Shown: piece after piece, positions 23,346-31,722 of the stretch
Position numbering within the stretch: position 1 is the first letter of the stretch
How the letters are laid out: each line of letters starts with the position of its first letter
Source of the DNA: Thermoleophilia bacterium
Lineage (GTDB): Bacteria; Actinomycetota; Thermoleophilia; BMS3ABIN01
Length of the DNA: 61,233 bases
Direction of reading: 5' to 3'
Assembly (NCBI GenBank): GCA_020053595.1
Contig: JAGVMV010000045.1
Coordinates: forward strand, 1-61,233
Program-made: the position numbers and the translations under genes
Notes under the pieces: model-generated
The model's database searches: none
Told to the model about the DNA's origin: nothing
Seen by the model: the letters and a program-made list of their open reading frames with translations, nothing else

Positions 23346-24755
23346 TTGACCGACAAACAAAAAAATGTGCTCATACTGGTCGTCATGCTCATCCTGGTGG
23401 CGGTGTCGATAGTCATCATCTATCCGCCCGGCGAGAAGACCAAGCTGGGACTTGACCTCCAGGGAGGCCTCGAGGTGATCCTGGAGGCTCAGGGCGATGT
23501 CAGTGGCGACAAGATGGATCAGGCCGAGATGGTCGTGCGTAACCGCGTCGACAAGCTTGGCGTTTCTGAACCCGCCATCAATCGCCAGGGGACCAATCAG
23601 ATCTCGGTAGGGCTTGCGGGTGTCAAGAACGTGGAAGAAGCCATGACGCTGATCGGCAAGACGGCGTTGCTCGAGTTCAAGAAGGTCGACCCCGACATGA
23701 CCCAGCAGCTGGTAACCGGAACCATGACGCCGGACAAACTGCCGGCGAACAAGCAGATTCTCACTCAGACACAGCGTGACGAAAAGGGCGAAACGGTTCG
23801 AGACGAAAACGGTCAGCCGGTGACCACGCCTGTCGTGGTCGACAGGGAGCCGTTGATGACCGGCGATGCACTCGATTCAGCGAGCGTCGGTTATGACCAG
23901 TTCAACAAGCCCAAGGTGGATATGACCTTCACCGCCGAGGGGCAGAAAAAATTTGCCGAGGTCACCGAGAAACTGGCCACCGCGGGAGCCATCACCGGCA
24001 AGGTTTCACAGATGGCCATCGTTCTGGATGACGAGATCGTCTCGGCGCCCACGGTCAAGGATAAGATCAACAGCGACAAAGCCGAGATCACCGGCAACAT
24101 CCCGCTCAAGGAAGTCCAGAACGTGGTGCTGGTGTTGCAGACCGGCGCCCTGCCCGTGGAGCTGACCACCGTCGATAAAAACGAGATCAGCGCCACGCTC
24201 GGCAAGGACTCGCTGAACCAGGGTCTCTTCGCCGGCATGATCGGCCTGGCTCTGGTGATGATCTTCCTTCTCGTCTACTACCGTCTGCTGGGCGTGGTCG
24301 CCGACCTGGCGCTGATCATCTACGGGCTGCTCTTTTACGCCGCCCTGACCAACCCGTGGCTGACGGTGACGCTGACACTGCCGGGCATCGCCGGTATGAT
24401 TCTTACCGTCGGTGTGGCCGCCGACGCCAACGTGGTCATCTTCGAGCGCATCAAGGAAGAGATCAGTGCTGGCAAGACGATTCGCTCCGCCGTCAATTCC
24501 GGGTACACCAAGGGTTTCAAGACCATTCTCGACGCCAACACCGTCACCGTCATCACCGCGCTGGTCATCTTCATGGTGGCCACGGCGGGGGTCAAGGGCT
24601 TCGCCCTGACGCTGATGATCGGTGTCGTAATCAGCATGTTCACCGCCGTCGTGGCGACCAGGGCCATGCTGGCGCTGCTGGCCGACTTCAGGTTTTTCAA
24701 TAACCCGACGCTGATGGGCATCAAGCCGCCGAAGAAGGAAGGCGTCAAAGAATGA
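23346..24755 (+). CDS. secD: SecD, protein translocase subunit
   Basis: A 469-residue membrane protein that uses the proton gradient to pull secreted proteins across the membrane. It has TM1 at about 6-26, the D-x-Q-G-G motif in LGLDLQGGLEVILEAQGDV, a large periplasmic domain, and TM2-6 at about 285-455. GIAGMILTVGVAADANVVIF and ERIKEEISAGK are the conserved RND-type segments. The start is TTG at 23346, with AGGA 7 bp upstream. It overlaps secF by 4 nt (ATGA). Confidence 0.97.
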   Translation: MTDKQKNVLILVVMLILVAVSIVIIYPPGEKTKLGLDLQGGLEVILEAQGDVSGDKMDQAEMVVRNRVDKLGVSEPAINRQGTNQISVGLAGVKNVEEAMTLIGKTALLEFKKVDPDMTQQLVTGTMTPDKLPANKQILTQTQRDEKGETVRDENGQPVTTPVVVDREPLMTGDALDSASVGYDQFNKPKVDMTFTAEGQKKFAEVTEKLATAGAITGKVSQMAIVLDDEIVSAPTVKDKINSDKAEITGNIPLKEVQNVVLVLQTGALPVELTTVDKNEISATLGKDSLNQGLFAGMIGLALVMIFLLVYYRLLGVVADLALIIYGLLFYAALTNPWLTVTLTLPGIAGMILTVGVAADANVVIFERIKEEISAGKTIRSAVNSGYTKGFKTILDANTVTVITALVIFMVATAGVKGFALTLMIGVVISMFTAVVATRAMLALLADFRFFNNPTLMGIKPPKKEGVKE

Positions 24756-25666
24756 TGCGCATCGACTTCATGGGGAAGAAAAAAATCTGGTTCGCCATTT
24801 CCGGCGCGATCGTCCTGGTGGGCATGTTGAGCCTCGCGACCCGCGGCCTCAACCTGAGCATCGACTTCAACAGCGGCAGCCGGCTGGTGATCAGCTTTAA
24901 CCGTGACACGACAGTGGACGAGGTTCGTGACGCCGCCGGCAAGGCCGGCCACAGCGACGCTGTGGTACAGACTATTGGTGAGAGTCGTTACCAGGTGACC
25001 CTGCCGGCGCTCAGCACCGAAGAGGAGACCGCGGTGGTTTCCGCCATGGACGGCTCCATCGGCGTCAACGAGAAATCGTGGAAGAGCGTGGGCCCGACCT
25101 TCGGGCGCCAGGTGGTCAACTCCATGCTCAAGGCGATCATCATCTCCTGGCTGATCATCATCTTTTATGTTTCCCTGCGCTTTGAATACAAGTATGCCAT
25201 GGCGACCATCGCCGCACTGGTGCACGATCTGGCGATCACCGTGGGCGTCTATTCGATTACCGGCCGCGAGGTGACGACCGCGACCGTGGCGGCCGTGCTG
25301 ACTATCCTGGGTTATTCGCTCTATGACACCATTATCGTTTTTGACCGTGTGCGCGAGAACGCACCGCTGGCGAGGCGTGGCGGCTATGCCGAGATGGTTA
25401 ACGAGTCCATCTGGGAGGTCATGGCCCGGTCGATCATCACTACGCTGCTGACCCTGATGCCGGTGATCTGCCTGCTGCTCTTCGGCGGCCAGACGCTGAA
25501 AGATTTCGCATTCGCGCTGCTGGTGGGCATCCTCTCGGGAGCCTACTCCTCGATCTTTGTTGCCGCGCCGCTGCTGACCCTCTGGAAGGAACGGGAGACC
25601 CGCTTTCGCCAGGTCACCAAGGGCGGCAAGGGCGGCGGCAAGACCGAGGCCGTCAAGGCTCGCTGA
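24752..25666 (+). CDS. secF: SecF, protein translocase subunit
   Basis: A 304-residue partner of SecD. It has TM1 (AISGAIVLVGMLSLATRGLN), the periplasmic motif LSIDFNSGSRLVISF, and a C-terminal five-helix bundle. VLTILGYSLYDTIIVFDRVR and LPVI-type segments near VMARSIITTLLTLMPVICLL are characteristic. It ends with a Lys/Gly-rich cytoplasmic tail. The start ATG overlaps the secD stop. Confidence 0.97.
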   Translation: MMRIDFMGKKKIWFAISGAIVLVGMLSLATRGLNLSIDFNSGSRLVISFNRDTTVDEVRDAAGKAGHSDAVVQTIGESRYQVTLPALSTEEETAVVSAMDGSIGVNEKSWKSVGPTFGRQVVNSMLKAIIISWLIIIFYVSLRFEYKYAMATIAALVHDLAITVGVYSITGREVTTATVAAVLTILGYSLYDTIIVFDRVRENAPLARRGGYAEMVNESIWEVMARSIITTLLTLMPVICLLLFGGQTLKDFAFALLVGILSGAYSSIFVAAPLLTLWKERETRFRQVTKGGKGGGKTEAVKAR

Positions 25667-25697
25667 AGCGCGCCTGCTGAAATAACATTAACCAAAG

Positions 25698-25714
25698 AGG
25701 CGGCCAGGCCGCCT
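25698..25714. terminator. Possible bidirectional hairpin between secF and the convergent flippase-like gene
   Basis: AGGCGG and CCGCCT enclose a CCAGG loop. It sits between two convergent genes, but no T tract follows in either direction, so termination here would be weak. Confidence 0.4.
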
Positions 25715-25754
25715 GGTCCGGCGAGGTTCTTCGCTTTACATACCGTCTTCCCTG

Positions 25755-26714
25755 TCAGACAAGTTTGTTGTCCGGCTCTATCTTCCTTGATAACGACCCA
25801 TATAATGAAATACCGATCAAACCCAGCAGGATAGCAAACCAGAAAGTGACGAGACGGATGAGCATTGTGCCCGCTACGGCGGCACCTCTATCAATGCCGT
25901 TGGCCACAAACAAGCCGGTCATGCTGCCTTCGGCCACACCCAATCCGCCGGGGATCATTGACAGCGCTCCAGCCAGCGAGGCGAACACAAAGATGAAGGT
26001 TGTAAGCATGAGGGAAATATCGACGCCCAGTCCTCGCAGGCAGACATAGGCCGCCAGACATTCGAAGAACCAGCCGACGGTGCTGAGCGACACGGCGGGC
26101 AACAGGTGCCGTACTTTGAGGAGGATATAGGCGGACTCGTAAAACTTCTCGAGATGCTCGGCAAACCGGCGAATCAAAGGCAGACGCTCGGCCAGTTTGA
26201 GCAGCTTCAGGCAAACGCTGCGGGTCTGCACCAGTATGATAAAAAGGGTGATCAGTATCACTGTGACCGCCAGCACTTCGCGGCCGAAGCCATAGGCCAG
26301 GGTGCCGGCGCTGCCGAGTATCAGGATTCCGATCACATCCGTAGCCCGCTCGGCGACCACCACCGGCGACGAGTGGCTCACCGGAACATCTCCGTAGTCC
26401 TTCAGCAGAAACGACTTCATGACCTCACCCATCTTGGCGGGCGAGATGGTCATGGTCAGCCCCGAGATGAAGATAACGAAACTCGGTATGGCGGGAATAC
26501 GAATGCCGATCACCCGGATTAAATATTCCCACTTGATGAAGCGTACCAGGTAGTTCACGAAAGTTAAGGCGAGCGCCAGCGGTAACAGGTACCAGGTGAA
26601 TCCCTGGAAAGCCTGTAGCAGGTTGTCGAAATCGGCGTAAATCCCGAGGATGAAATAGAGTCCGACCGCGATGGCCAGCCCGATCAGCAGGTTTCTTCGC
26701 AGATGCTGGGGCAT
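25755..26714 (-). CDS. Lysylphosphatidylglycerol-synthase-like (UPF0104) membrane protein
   Basis: An integral membrane protein of about 319 residues with multiple helices, similar to the flippase-like membrane part of MprF and to UPF0104 proteins. AIAVGLYFILGIYADFDNLL is the first helix. FVIFISGLTMTISPAKMGEV, VVVAERATDVIGILIL and GGLGVAEGSMTGLFVANGID are family motifs. I prefer the ATG at 26714, located 26 nt after the stop of the DUF362 gene; an upstream TTG (26789) would overlap that gene. It is the last gene of a three-gene minus-strand operon. The product likely moves a lipid or lipid-linked sugar across the membrane. Confidence 0.82.
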   Translation of the reverse strand: MPQHLRRNLLIGLAIAVGLYFILGIYADFDNLLQAFQGFTWYLLPLALALTFVNYLVRFIKWEYLIRVIGIRIPAIPSFVIFISGLTMTISPAKMGEVMKSFLLKDYGDVPVSHSSPVVVAERATDVIGILILGSAGTLAYGFGREVLAVTVILITLFIILVQTRSVCLKLLKLAERLPLIRRFAEHLEKFYESAYILLKVRHLLPAVSLSTVGWFFECLAAYVCLRGLGVDISLMLTTFIFVFASLAGALSMIPGGLGVAEGSMTGLFVANGIDRGAAVAGTMLIRLVTFWFAILLGLIGISLYGSLSRKIEPDNKLV

Positions 26715-26739
26715 GGATTGTTTCAGCCTGCCGAAACGA

Positions 26740-27954
26740 TCATTTATGTTTCCGGCAGGCGCGGCCCGCCGTTTTCGCCACGACTCCAATACCTGCCATT
26801 ACCGCCGCCATGACCGCGAAAAAGTCACCCCTGCTTCTCCCCTGCTTCTCCAGCTCGGCTCCCTCGGGAAGATATTCCTGCAGCAGTTGCCCCCACTTGG
26901 TGTGCGCCATCTCCTGAACCCGGGGCCAGCCCACAAAGGGATACCAGTAGTAATCGTGATAGAACTTCGAGGCCGCGTATGACCAGGGGACCATCGGGCT
27001 TCTGAGCAGAGCGTTCTCCAGGGGCTTCAGCGGGCCGTGGTATATCGCCTTCTGCCCGCGGCTGGCAAGGGTGTCCTTCTTGCCATGGAAGTGGAAATTG
27101 ACCTCGGAGATATCCTCACCGACTATCTCGATATCATCGATGAGGCCACAACCCAGCCCCCGCTCATGGGCCAGGCGGATGTACTTCAGGTCCATCGGGT
27201 TGAACCCCATCATGTGCGCCGCCACGGCGTCGATGGCCACCTGGTCCGCGCTCGCGAGCATGTAATCCTTGACGAACGGCACCATGGCTCTCGGGCCCGG
27301 ACCGTCTCCACAGATAGTCCCATCCATGACGGCGAAGATCCCGCTGTGGATCTCCTTCTGGATTGCCAGCAGGTCGACCAGAGTTTCGTGAATGACGCTG
27401 TGCGTCCAATGCCGATGATCCTGGAGCAGGCCGCCAAATGCGTTTTTCATGGCCCCGGTAGTACCGGTGAATACGTGCGTTTTCACCGTGGGCATCTGGA
27501 TGATGTTCGTATCGAAAAAGATATCAGGAAGGTAGATGCCATCTTCTTCGTATACCTTGTCAAGCACAAGCATCTCTGCCTTGGGCTCGTAACGAACCCA
27601 CTTCACCGGCGGTTCGTAGAGCCGGGTGAAGTCAAGCCCGTAGCGGCCGGCTACCGTCGCGTGGCCGTTATTGATCTCGCCTACCCTGTCATCCACGACA
27701 ACCGTGCGGTTCTGGGTTAGATAGAGGGAATCCTTGTCGTAACCGTCATCCAGCAATCCCTTGATGACCCCTTCGAGCTGCCAGGGAGCCGTGGAGCAGG
27801 CCGGGTACCAGACGTGCCAGGAGATGTTGATCTTGATATGGGTCTTTTTATCTTGAGGCAGGTAATCAGCATAGCCGGCCATTCGCATCAGCTTGCCGTA
27901 ATCTTCCACAACCGTCTCAGGATTTGTTTTTAAAACCGCAACCTTGGATTTCAT
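26740..27954 (-). CDS. DUF362-domain protein
   Basis: A 404-residue protein of the DUF362 family. It has KINISWHVWYPACSTAPWQL near the N-terminus, TNIIQMPTVKTHVFTGTTGA with a GAMKN-type motif, and AVMDGTICGDGPGPRAMVPF; these are the conserved DUF362 elements. Some members carry ferredoxin-type clusters, but no cysteine cluster is visible here. I start at the ATG at 27954, with AAGGAG 11 bp upstream; a GTG four codons earlier is too close to that site. The C-terminus is basic with a hydrophobic segment (FFAVMAAVMAGIGVVAK). It lies between a UbiA-type gene and a flippase-like gene. Function not established. Confidence 0.75.
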   Translation of the reverse strand: MKSKVAVLKTNPETVVEDYGKLMRMAGYADYLPQDKKTHIKINISWHVWYPACSTAPWQLEGVIKGLLDDGYDKDSLYLTQNRTVVVDDRVGEINNGHATVAGRYGLDFTRLYEPPVKWVRYEPKAEMLVLDKVYEEDGIYLPDIFFDTNIIQMPTVKTHVFTGTTGAMKNAFGGLLQDHRHWTHSVIHETLVDLLAIQKEIHSGIFAVMDGTICGDGPGPRAMVPFVKDYMLASADQVAIDAVAAHMMGFNPMDLKYIRLAHERGLGCGLIDDIEIVGEDISEVNFHFHGKKDTLASRGQKAIYHGPLKPLENALLRSPMVPWSYAASKFYHDYYWYPFVGWPRVQEMAHTKWGQLLQEYLPEGAELEKQGRSRGDFFAVMAAVMAGIGVVAKTAGRACRKHK

Positions 27955-27975
27955 TGATTCAGTCACTCCTTGCCA

Positions 27976-28845
27976 TTAGTTAAATTGTAAGACTACAGCC
28001 ACGGTTACAACCCAGAGTACGACATCTATGAGCAGGGGTTTGTCGGTGAGCATTACCTGTTCGGGCGAACCGCCGCGAAGATGCGTGTGGACCAGAATCA
28101 GATAACGAAAGATCCCATACAGAACAAAGGGGATGGTGAGCATCATGTTACGAGAGTGCTCGAACGCCGTAAACGTGTATAGCGCGTAGGAAACCAGTGT
28201 CGCCGAGGCGGTGACGCTGATCATCTGATCGACCAGTTCGATGCTGTAGTGCTCGAGGTTGCGGCGATGGTTGGCCGCCTGGTCTTCCAGCAGGACCAGC
28301 TCAGCCCTTCTTTTCGCCAACCCCAGAAACAGGGCCAGAAGCATCGTGCATACGACCAGCCAGGCGGAAATCGGTACATGGATGACAGCCGCTCCCGCAA
28401 CCGCCCTGATGACAAAACCCGCCGATATGAGCAACACATCAAGGATGATCAGGTTCTTAAGGTACAGCGAATAGCACAATTGAATCACGATATAGGCCGT
28501 CAGAAATACCGGTAATAACGGATCCACCAGGTAGCCACCGGCCAGGGCCGGTAAAACGAGCACCACGATCGCGCATAAAACCGTGCTGACGCCGAGACGG
28601 CCGCTGGCTATCGGTCTGTTTTTCTTGATCGGATGGTGACGGTCGCTTTCGCGGTCGATGAGGTCATTTACCAGATATCCGGCGCTGACAACGGAGCAGA
28701 AGGCGATAAAGGAAACCCAGGTCTTCCATTCCATGGACCAGTCGGTCAGATTGCGGGAAAAAATGATTCCGGCGAACACCACCAGATTCTTGATCCACTG
28801 CTTGGGCCTGAGCGATATGAACAGATCCGTCATATGATCATGCAC
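27976..28845 (-). CDS. UbiA-family decaprenyl-phosphate phosphoribosyltransferase-like enzyme
   Basis: A 289-residue membrane enzyme. The opening SLRPKQWIKNLVVFAGIIFS is typical of decaprenyl-phosphate phosphoribosyltransferases (Rv3806c-like). The first aspartate-rich motif is YLVNDLIDRESDRHHPIKK, followed by RPIASGRL. About eight hydrophobic helices follow. In mycobacteria such an enzyme makes the precursor of lipid-linked arabinose for the cell wall. It starts the operon that continues with DUF362 and flippase-like genes, so a lipid-carried pentose role is plausible here. It cannot be excluded that it transfers another prenyl donor or acceptor. Confidence 0.82.
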   Translation of the reverse strand: MHDHMTDLFISLRPKQWIKNLVVFAGIIFSRNLTDWSMEWKTWVSFIAFCSVVSAGYLVNDLIDRESDRHHPIKKNRPIASGRLGVSTVLCAIVVLVLPALAGGYLVDPLLPVFLTAYIVIQLCYSLYLKNLIILDVLLISAGFVIRAVAGAAVIHVPISAWLVVCTMLLALFLGLAKRRAELVLLEDQAANHRRNLEHYSIELVDQMISVTASATLVSYALYTFTAFEHSRNMMLTIPFVLYGIFRYLILVHTHLRGGSPEQVMLTDKPLLIDVVLWVVTVAVVLQFN

Positions 28846-29345
28846 CGTTGCTTTAGCCCGGTGTTCTTGAGGATTTTTTTCAGCACTGGCTTTTCATGAA
28901 GGAACTCACCGGTAAGTAATTTTACCTTTCTCGATATCACGGGCATTTATAGTGGTGGATCGAAAAAATGGTGTGGTTAGCGGCGATTACTGCTTGCCCA
29001 GATTGTGGGATATTCTCCAGACATTCTATGCCATCCACCCATGTTTCTTTGACTGATGGGCCGATGTTTTTCTTTATTTGCCCATCAAGCATATCACAAC
29101 TGTCGTAGTTAATATCATGGCGAGCCAGCCCAGTTTCCAAACACAAAACTTAACGTCTTTTCCGTTTAAGAGCGAGAGCATACCGTTGTGCTCATCCCAC
29201 AGGTTCAGTTCCCGCCCCAAAGGGGTAGATTCCCAACAGTAGCGGATATCTCTGTTTTCTTGTTCATCTTTTACAACCCCGCTGCCGATTGAGTATGCGC
29301 CCTTGAGCCAATCACGGCGGGGCGATTGTTTGGGAGGCGATCAAG
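28846..29345. other. Non-coding stretch, no convincing gene
   Basis: About 500 bp between the divergent UbiA-type and phasin-like genes. The only reading frame (28937-29146, minus) is short, has no homology I recognise, and no clear ribosome-binding site. No tRNA or structured RNA was recognised. The right end carries GGGAGGCGATCAAG, the ribosome-binding site of the phasin-like gene. The two divergent promoters must lie here, but I cannot place them. Confidence 0.5.
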
Positions 29346-29807
29346 ATGACCAACCTGCTCGAGCGGAGCATTCTGATGACCCTCGGCGCGGCAATGCTCA
29401 CCAGGGAGATGGCCGAGTCGCTGGCGGAAAATCTCGCGCAGAAGGGTGATGAAACCACTGCCTTGGGCCGCGAGGCCGTCGACGAAGTGGTCGGCAAGGC
29501 GAAAGAGGAAGCGCGTTCGCTGCGTGGCCGATTTGACGATACTCTCCAGCGTAACTTTCGTGAAATGGGTCTTGCCCCGAGCGCCGAGATCGGGGAGTTG
29601 AAGCTCAAGGTGGCTCAGCTCGAGCATCGGATATCCCTGCTCGAAGCCGGCAATAGCGCCGCTGGCTCTTCTGAAAAGACAACCGGCGAGATCCGGTCGC
29701 CGGAGGGCGTGATCGGTGAAGCCGCCGTAAGAGCGCCGGAGCAGGAAAAACCGTCGCCAGAAGCGAAGTCTGACGGGCAGACAAACCAGCAGTCAACCAA
29801 AGGGTAG
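29346..29807 (+). CDS. Phasin-like coiled-coil protein
   Basis: A 153-residue protein. Residues 1-75 are amphipathic helices of the phasin type (LLERSILMTLGAAMLTREMA, then ARSLRGRFDDTLQRNFREMG). Residues about 82-103 form a short heptad coiled coil (IGELKLKVAQLEHRISLLEA). The tail from 104 is a Ser/Glu/Gln-rich, disordered stretch. Phasins coat polyhydroxyalkanoate granules; related small coiled-coil proteins act as accessories of ubiquinone or lipid pathways. The gene lies 6 nt upstream of an AarF/UbiB kinase, so the two are translated together. I infer a partnership, but the granule or lipid role is not shown. Confidence 0.65.
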   Translation: MTNLLERSILMTLGAAMLTREMAESLAENLAQKGDETTALGREAVDEVVGKAKEEARSLRGRFDDTLQRNFREMGLAPSAEIGELKLKVAQLEHRISLLEAGNSAAGSSEKTTGEIRSPEGVIGEAAVRAPEQEKPSPEAKSDGQTNQQSTKG

Positions 29808-29813
29808 GCAGTC

Positions 29814-31475
29814 ATGCGACTCGCCAGCAGCGTCCGCAACGCCGACCGCGTCCGTGACATCACCGAGATCGCCGTCAAGCACGGCTTCGGCTACTGGATC
29901 GAACGTCATCAGCTTCGCAATCTCCTGCCCAAGAATTGGCGCGGCGGGCCGAAGCCGGTTGGCACACGCGGCGAGCACATGCGCAAGATGTTCGAGGAGC
30001 TGGGGCCGACATTCGTCAAGTTCGGCCAGCTGCTAAGCACCCGGCCCGACGCCCTCCCCGGAGACATCATTGTCGAACTGCGCAAGCTGCAGGACGATGT
30101 GCCACCTTTTCCCCTTGAGGTAGTTGAAGCGACCATCGAGAAGGAACTCGACCTGACCATCGAGCGTCTCTTCCTCGAATTCGATGAGGTGCCCATAGCA
30201 GCCGCTTCCATCGGGCAGGTGCACCGGGCGGTGCTGCCCAATGGCGACCAGGTGATCGTCAAGGTGCAGCGGCCCGAGGCCGAGGCCAGGATCCGCTCCG
30301 ATACCGACCTGCTCTACCAGTTTGCTCAGCTGCTGCGCGACCACAGCCCCAAGGACCTTTTCATCGATCCCGTCGGACTCGTCGACCAGTTCTCACGCGG
30401 CATCCGTAATGAGCTCGACTACCGGGTCGAGGCCAGGAACGCCGAGCGGTTCCGCGAGAATTTCCGCGATGACCACACCGTTCACATCCCCAGGGTCTAC
30501 TGGCAGTACTCGACCTCGCGGGTGCTGACACTGGAGTGGGTGGACGGGGTGCAGCTGGCGGACATCGATGCCGCCGCCATGGACATGGGTGAGCGCCAGG
30601 CGCTGGCGACCACCATCGCCCAGTGCTGGCTCAAGCAGATCTACATCGACGGTTTTTTCCATGGCGACCCGCACCCGGCCAACATCATGGTGCTGGAGGG
30701 TGGCGCCATCGGTCTGGTGGATTTCGGCATCGCCGGGCGGCTCAGCGATAATGACCGTCAGAATATCATCAACCTGTTCCTCGACATCATGAATGAGCGG
30801 ATTGAAAACATCCCCCGGCGGCTTTCAGCTCTGGGCGTGGAATTCCCCCGGGACAAGGAAGCGGAGTTCGTCAGCGAGACGCGCGACCTGTTCACGAAGT
30901 ATTTCGGGGCCAACCTCGAAGAGCTGGACCCGGTAGCGGTTTTCCGCGATGTTTTCGGGGCCATTTACCGGCTGGGTCTGAAACTGCCGACCCAGTACCT
31001 GCTTCTGGAGCGTTCAGCAGGGACGCTGGAGGGAATCGGCCGGCAGCTTTATCCGGGCTTCAACGTCTTCGAGTTCGCCCGCCCTTACACGCGGGAGTTT
31101 TTAAAACGGCGCTATTCGCCCGAGAACATCATGGCACGTGGTGGCCGAGAGATTCAGAATTACATCAGCCTGCTGCGGGAAGTTCCGGCGCAGCTGCACG
31201 ACTCGCTGGAGCTGGTCACCAGCGGCGACCTGAAGATCAACTTTGTGCATCGCAACCTCGAGGAGCCCATGCGGCGGTTTACCATACTGACCAACAGGCT
31301 GGTAATCGCCATCGTTCTGGCTTCATTGATCCTCGGCTCGTCGATTATCGGTCTGTTTGCCCAGGAGGGGCCACGGCTGCTGGGGATTTCCGTTTTCGCC
31401 CTTTTTGGCTTCCTGGCCTCGGGCTTCTTCGGACTCTGGCTGGTGGTCGGCATCCTGCGCTCCGGCCGGTTGTGA
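29814..31475 (+). CDS. AarF/UbiB (ABC1/ADCK)-family atypical kinase
   Basis: A 553-residue ABC1-family protein. It has LGPTFVKFGQLLSTRPDALP (KxGQ motif), AAASIGQVHRAVLPNGD (A-rich loop), VIVKVQRP (Lys), HGDPHPANIMVLEGG and LVDFGIAGRLS. There are two C-terminal transmembrane segments (about 500-545, IAIVLASLILGSSIIGLF and LGISVFALFGFLASGFFGLW). Members are ATPase/kinase-like proteins needed for quinone and lipid homeostasis. It lies in an operon with the phasin-like protein. A second, degraded copy starts 2.1 kb downstream. Confidence 0.93.
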   Translation: MRLASSVRNADRVRDITEIAVKHGFGYWIERHQLRNLLPKNWRGGPKPVGTRGEHMRKMFEELGPTFVKFGQLLSTRPDALPGDIIVELRKLQDDVPPFPLEVVEATIEKELDLTIERLFLEFDEVPIAAASIGQVHRAVLPNGDQVIVKVQRPEAEARIRSDTDLLYQFAQLLRDHSPKDLFIDPVGLVDQFSRGIRNELDYRVEARNAERFRENFRDDHTVHIPRVYWQYSTSRVLTLEWVDGVQLADIDAAAMDMGERQALATTIAQCWLKQIYIDGFFHGDPHPANIMVLEGGAIGLVDFGIAGRLSDNDRQNIINLFLDIMNERIENIPRRLSALGVEFPRDKEAEFVSETRDLFTKYFGANLEELDPVAVFRDVFGAIYRLGLKLPTQYLLLERSAGTLEGIGRQLYPGFNVFEFARPYTREFLKRRYSPENIMARGGREIQNYISLLREVPAQLHDSLELVTSGDLKINFVHRNLEEPMRRFTILTNRLVIAIVLASLILGSSIIGLFAQEGPRLLGISVFALFGFLASGFFGLWLVVGILRSGRL

Positions 31476-31722
31476 GCCCGCCGGGCGTATCTCGGCGGCT
31501 ATTTCCACGCTATATGTGATAGGCGCTCTCACCTTCCAACCGCTGACATATTTACCGGTACCAGGCAGTGCAGGGGTGCAACCCCCTCAAGTTGACCTTG
31601 AGATTTCACCACATTTAAGACACCGGGTTTTATTTCCGAAAATAACGGTAATAATTATTGGGCGTTTTCTAACGAGTAGTTTGTCTTTATACTAGCTGAC
31701 AAGCAGAAGGCAGGAGTACTGA

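Noticed and set aside
28937-29146. 69-residue minus-strand ORF
   Set aside because: No recognisable family, no clear ribosome-binding site, and lower-quality coding appearance in an intergenic stretch.
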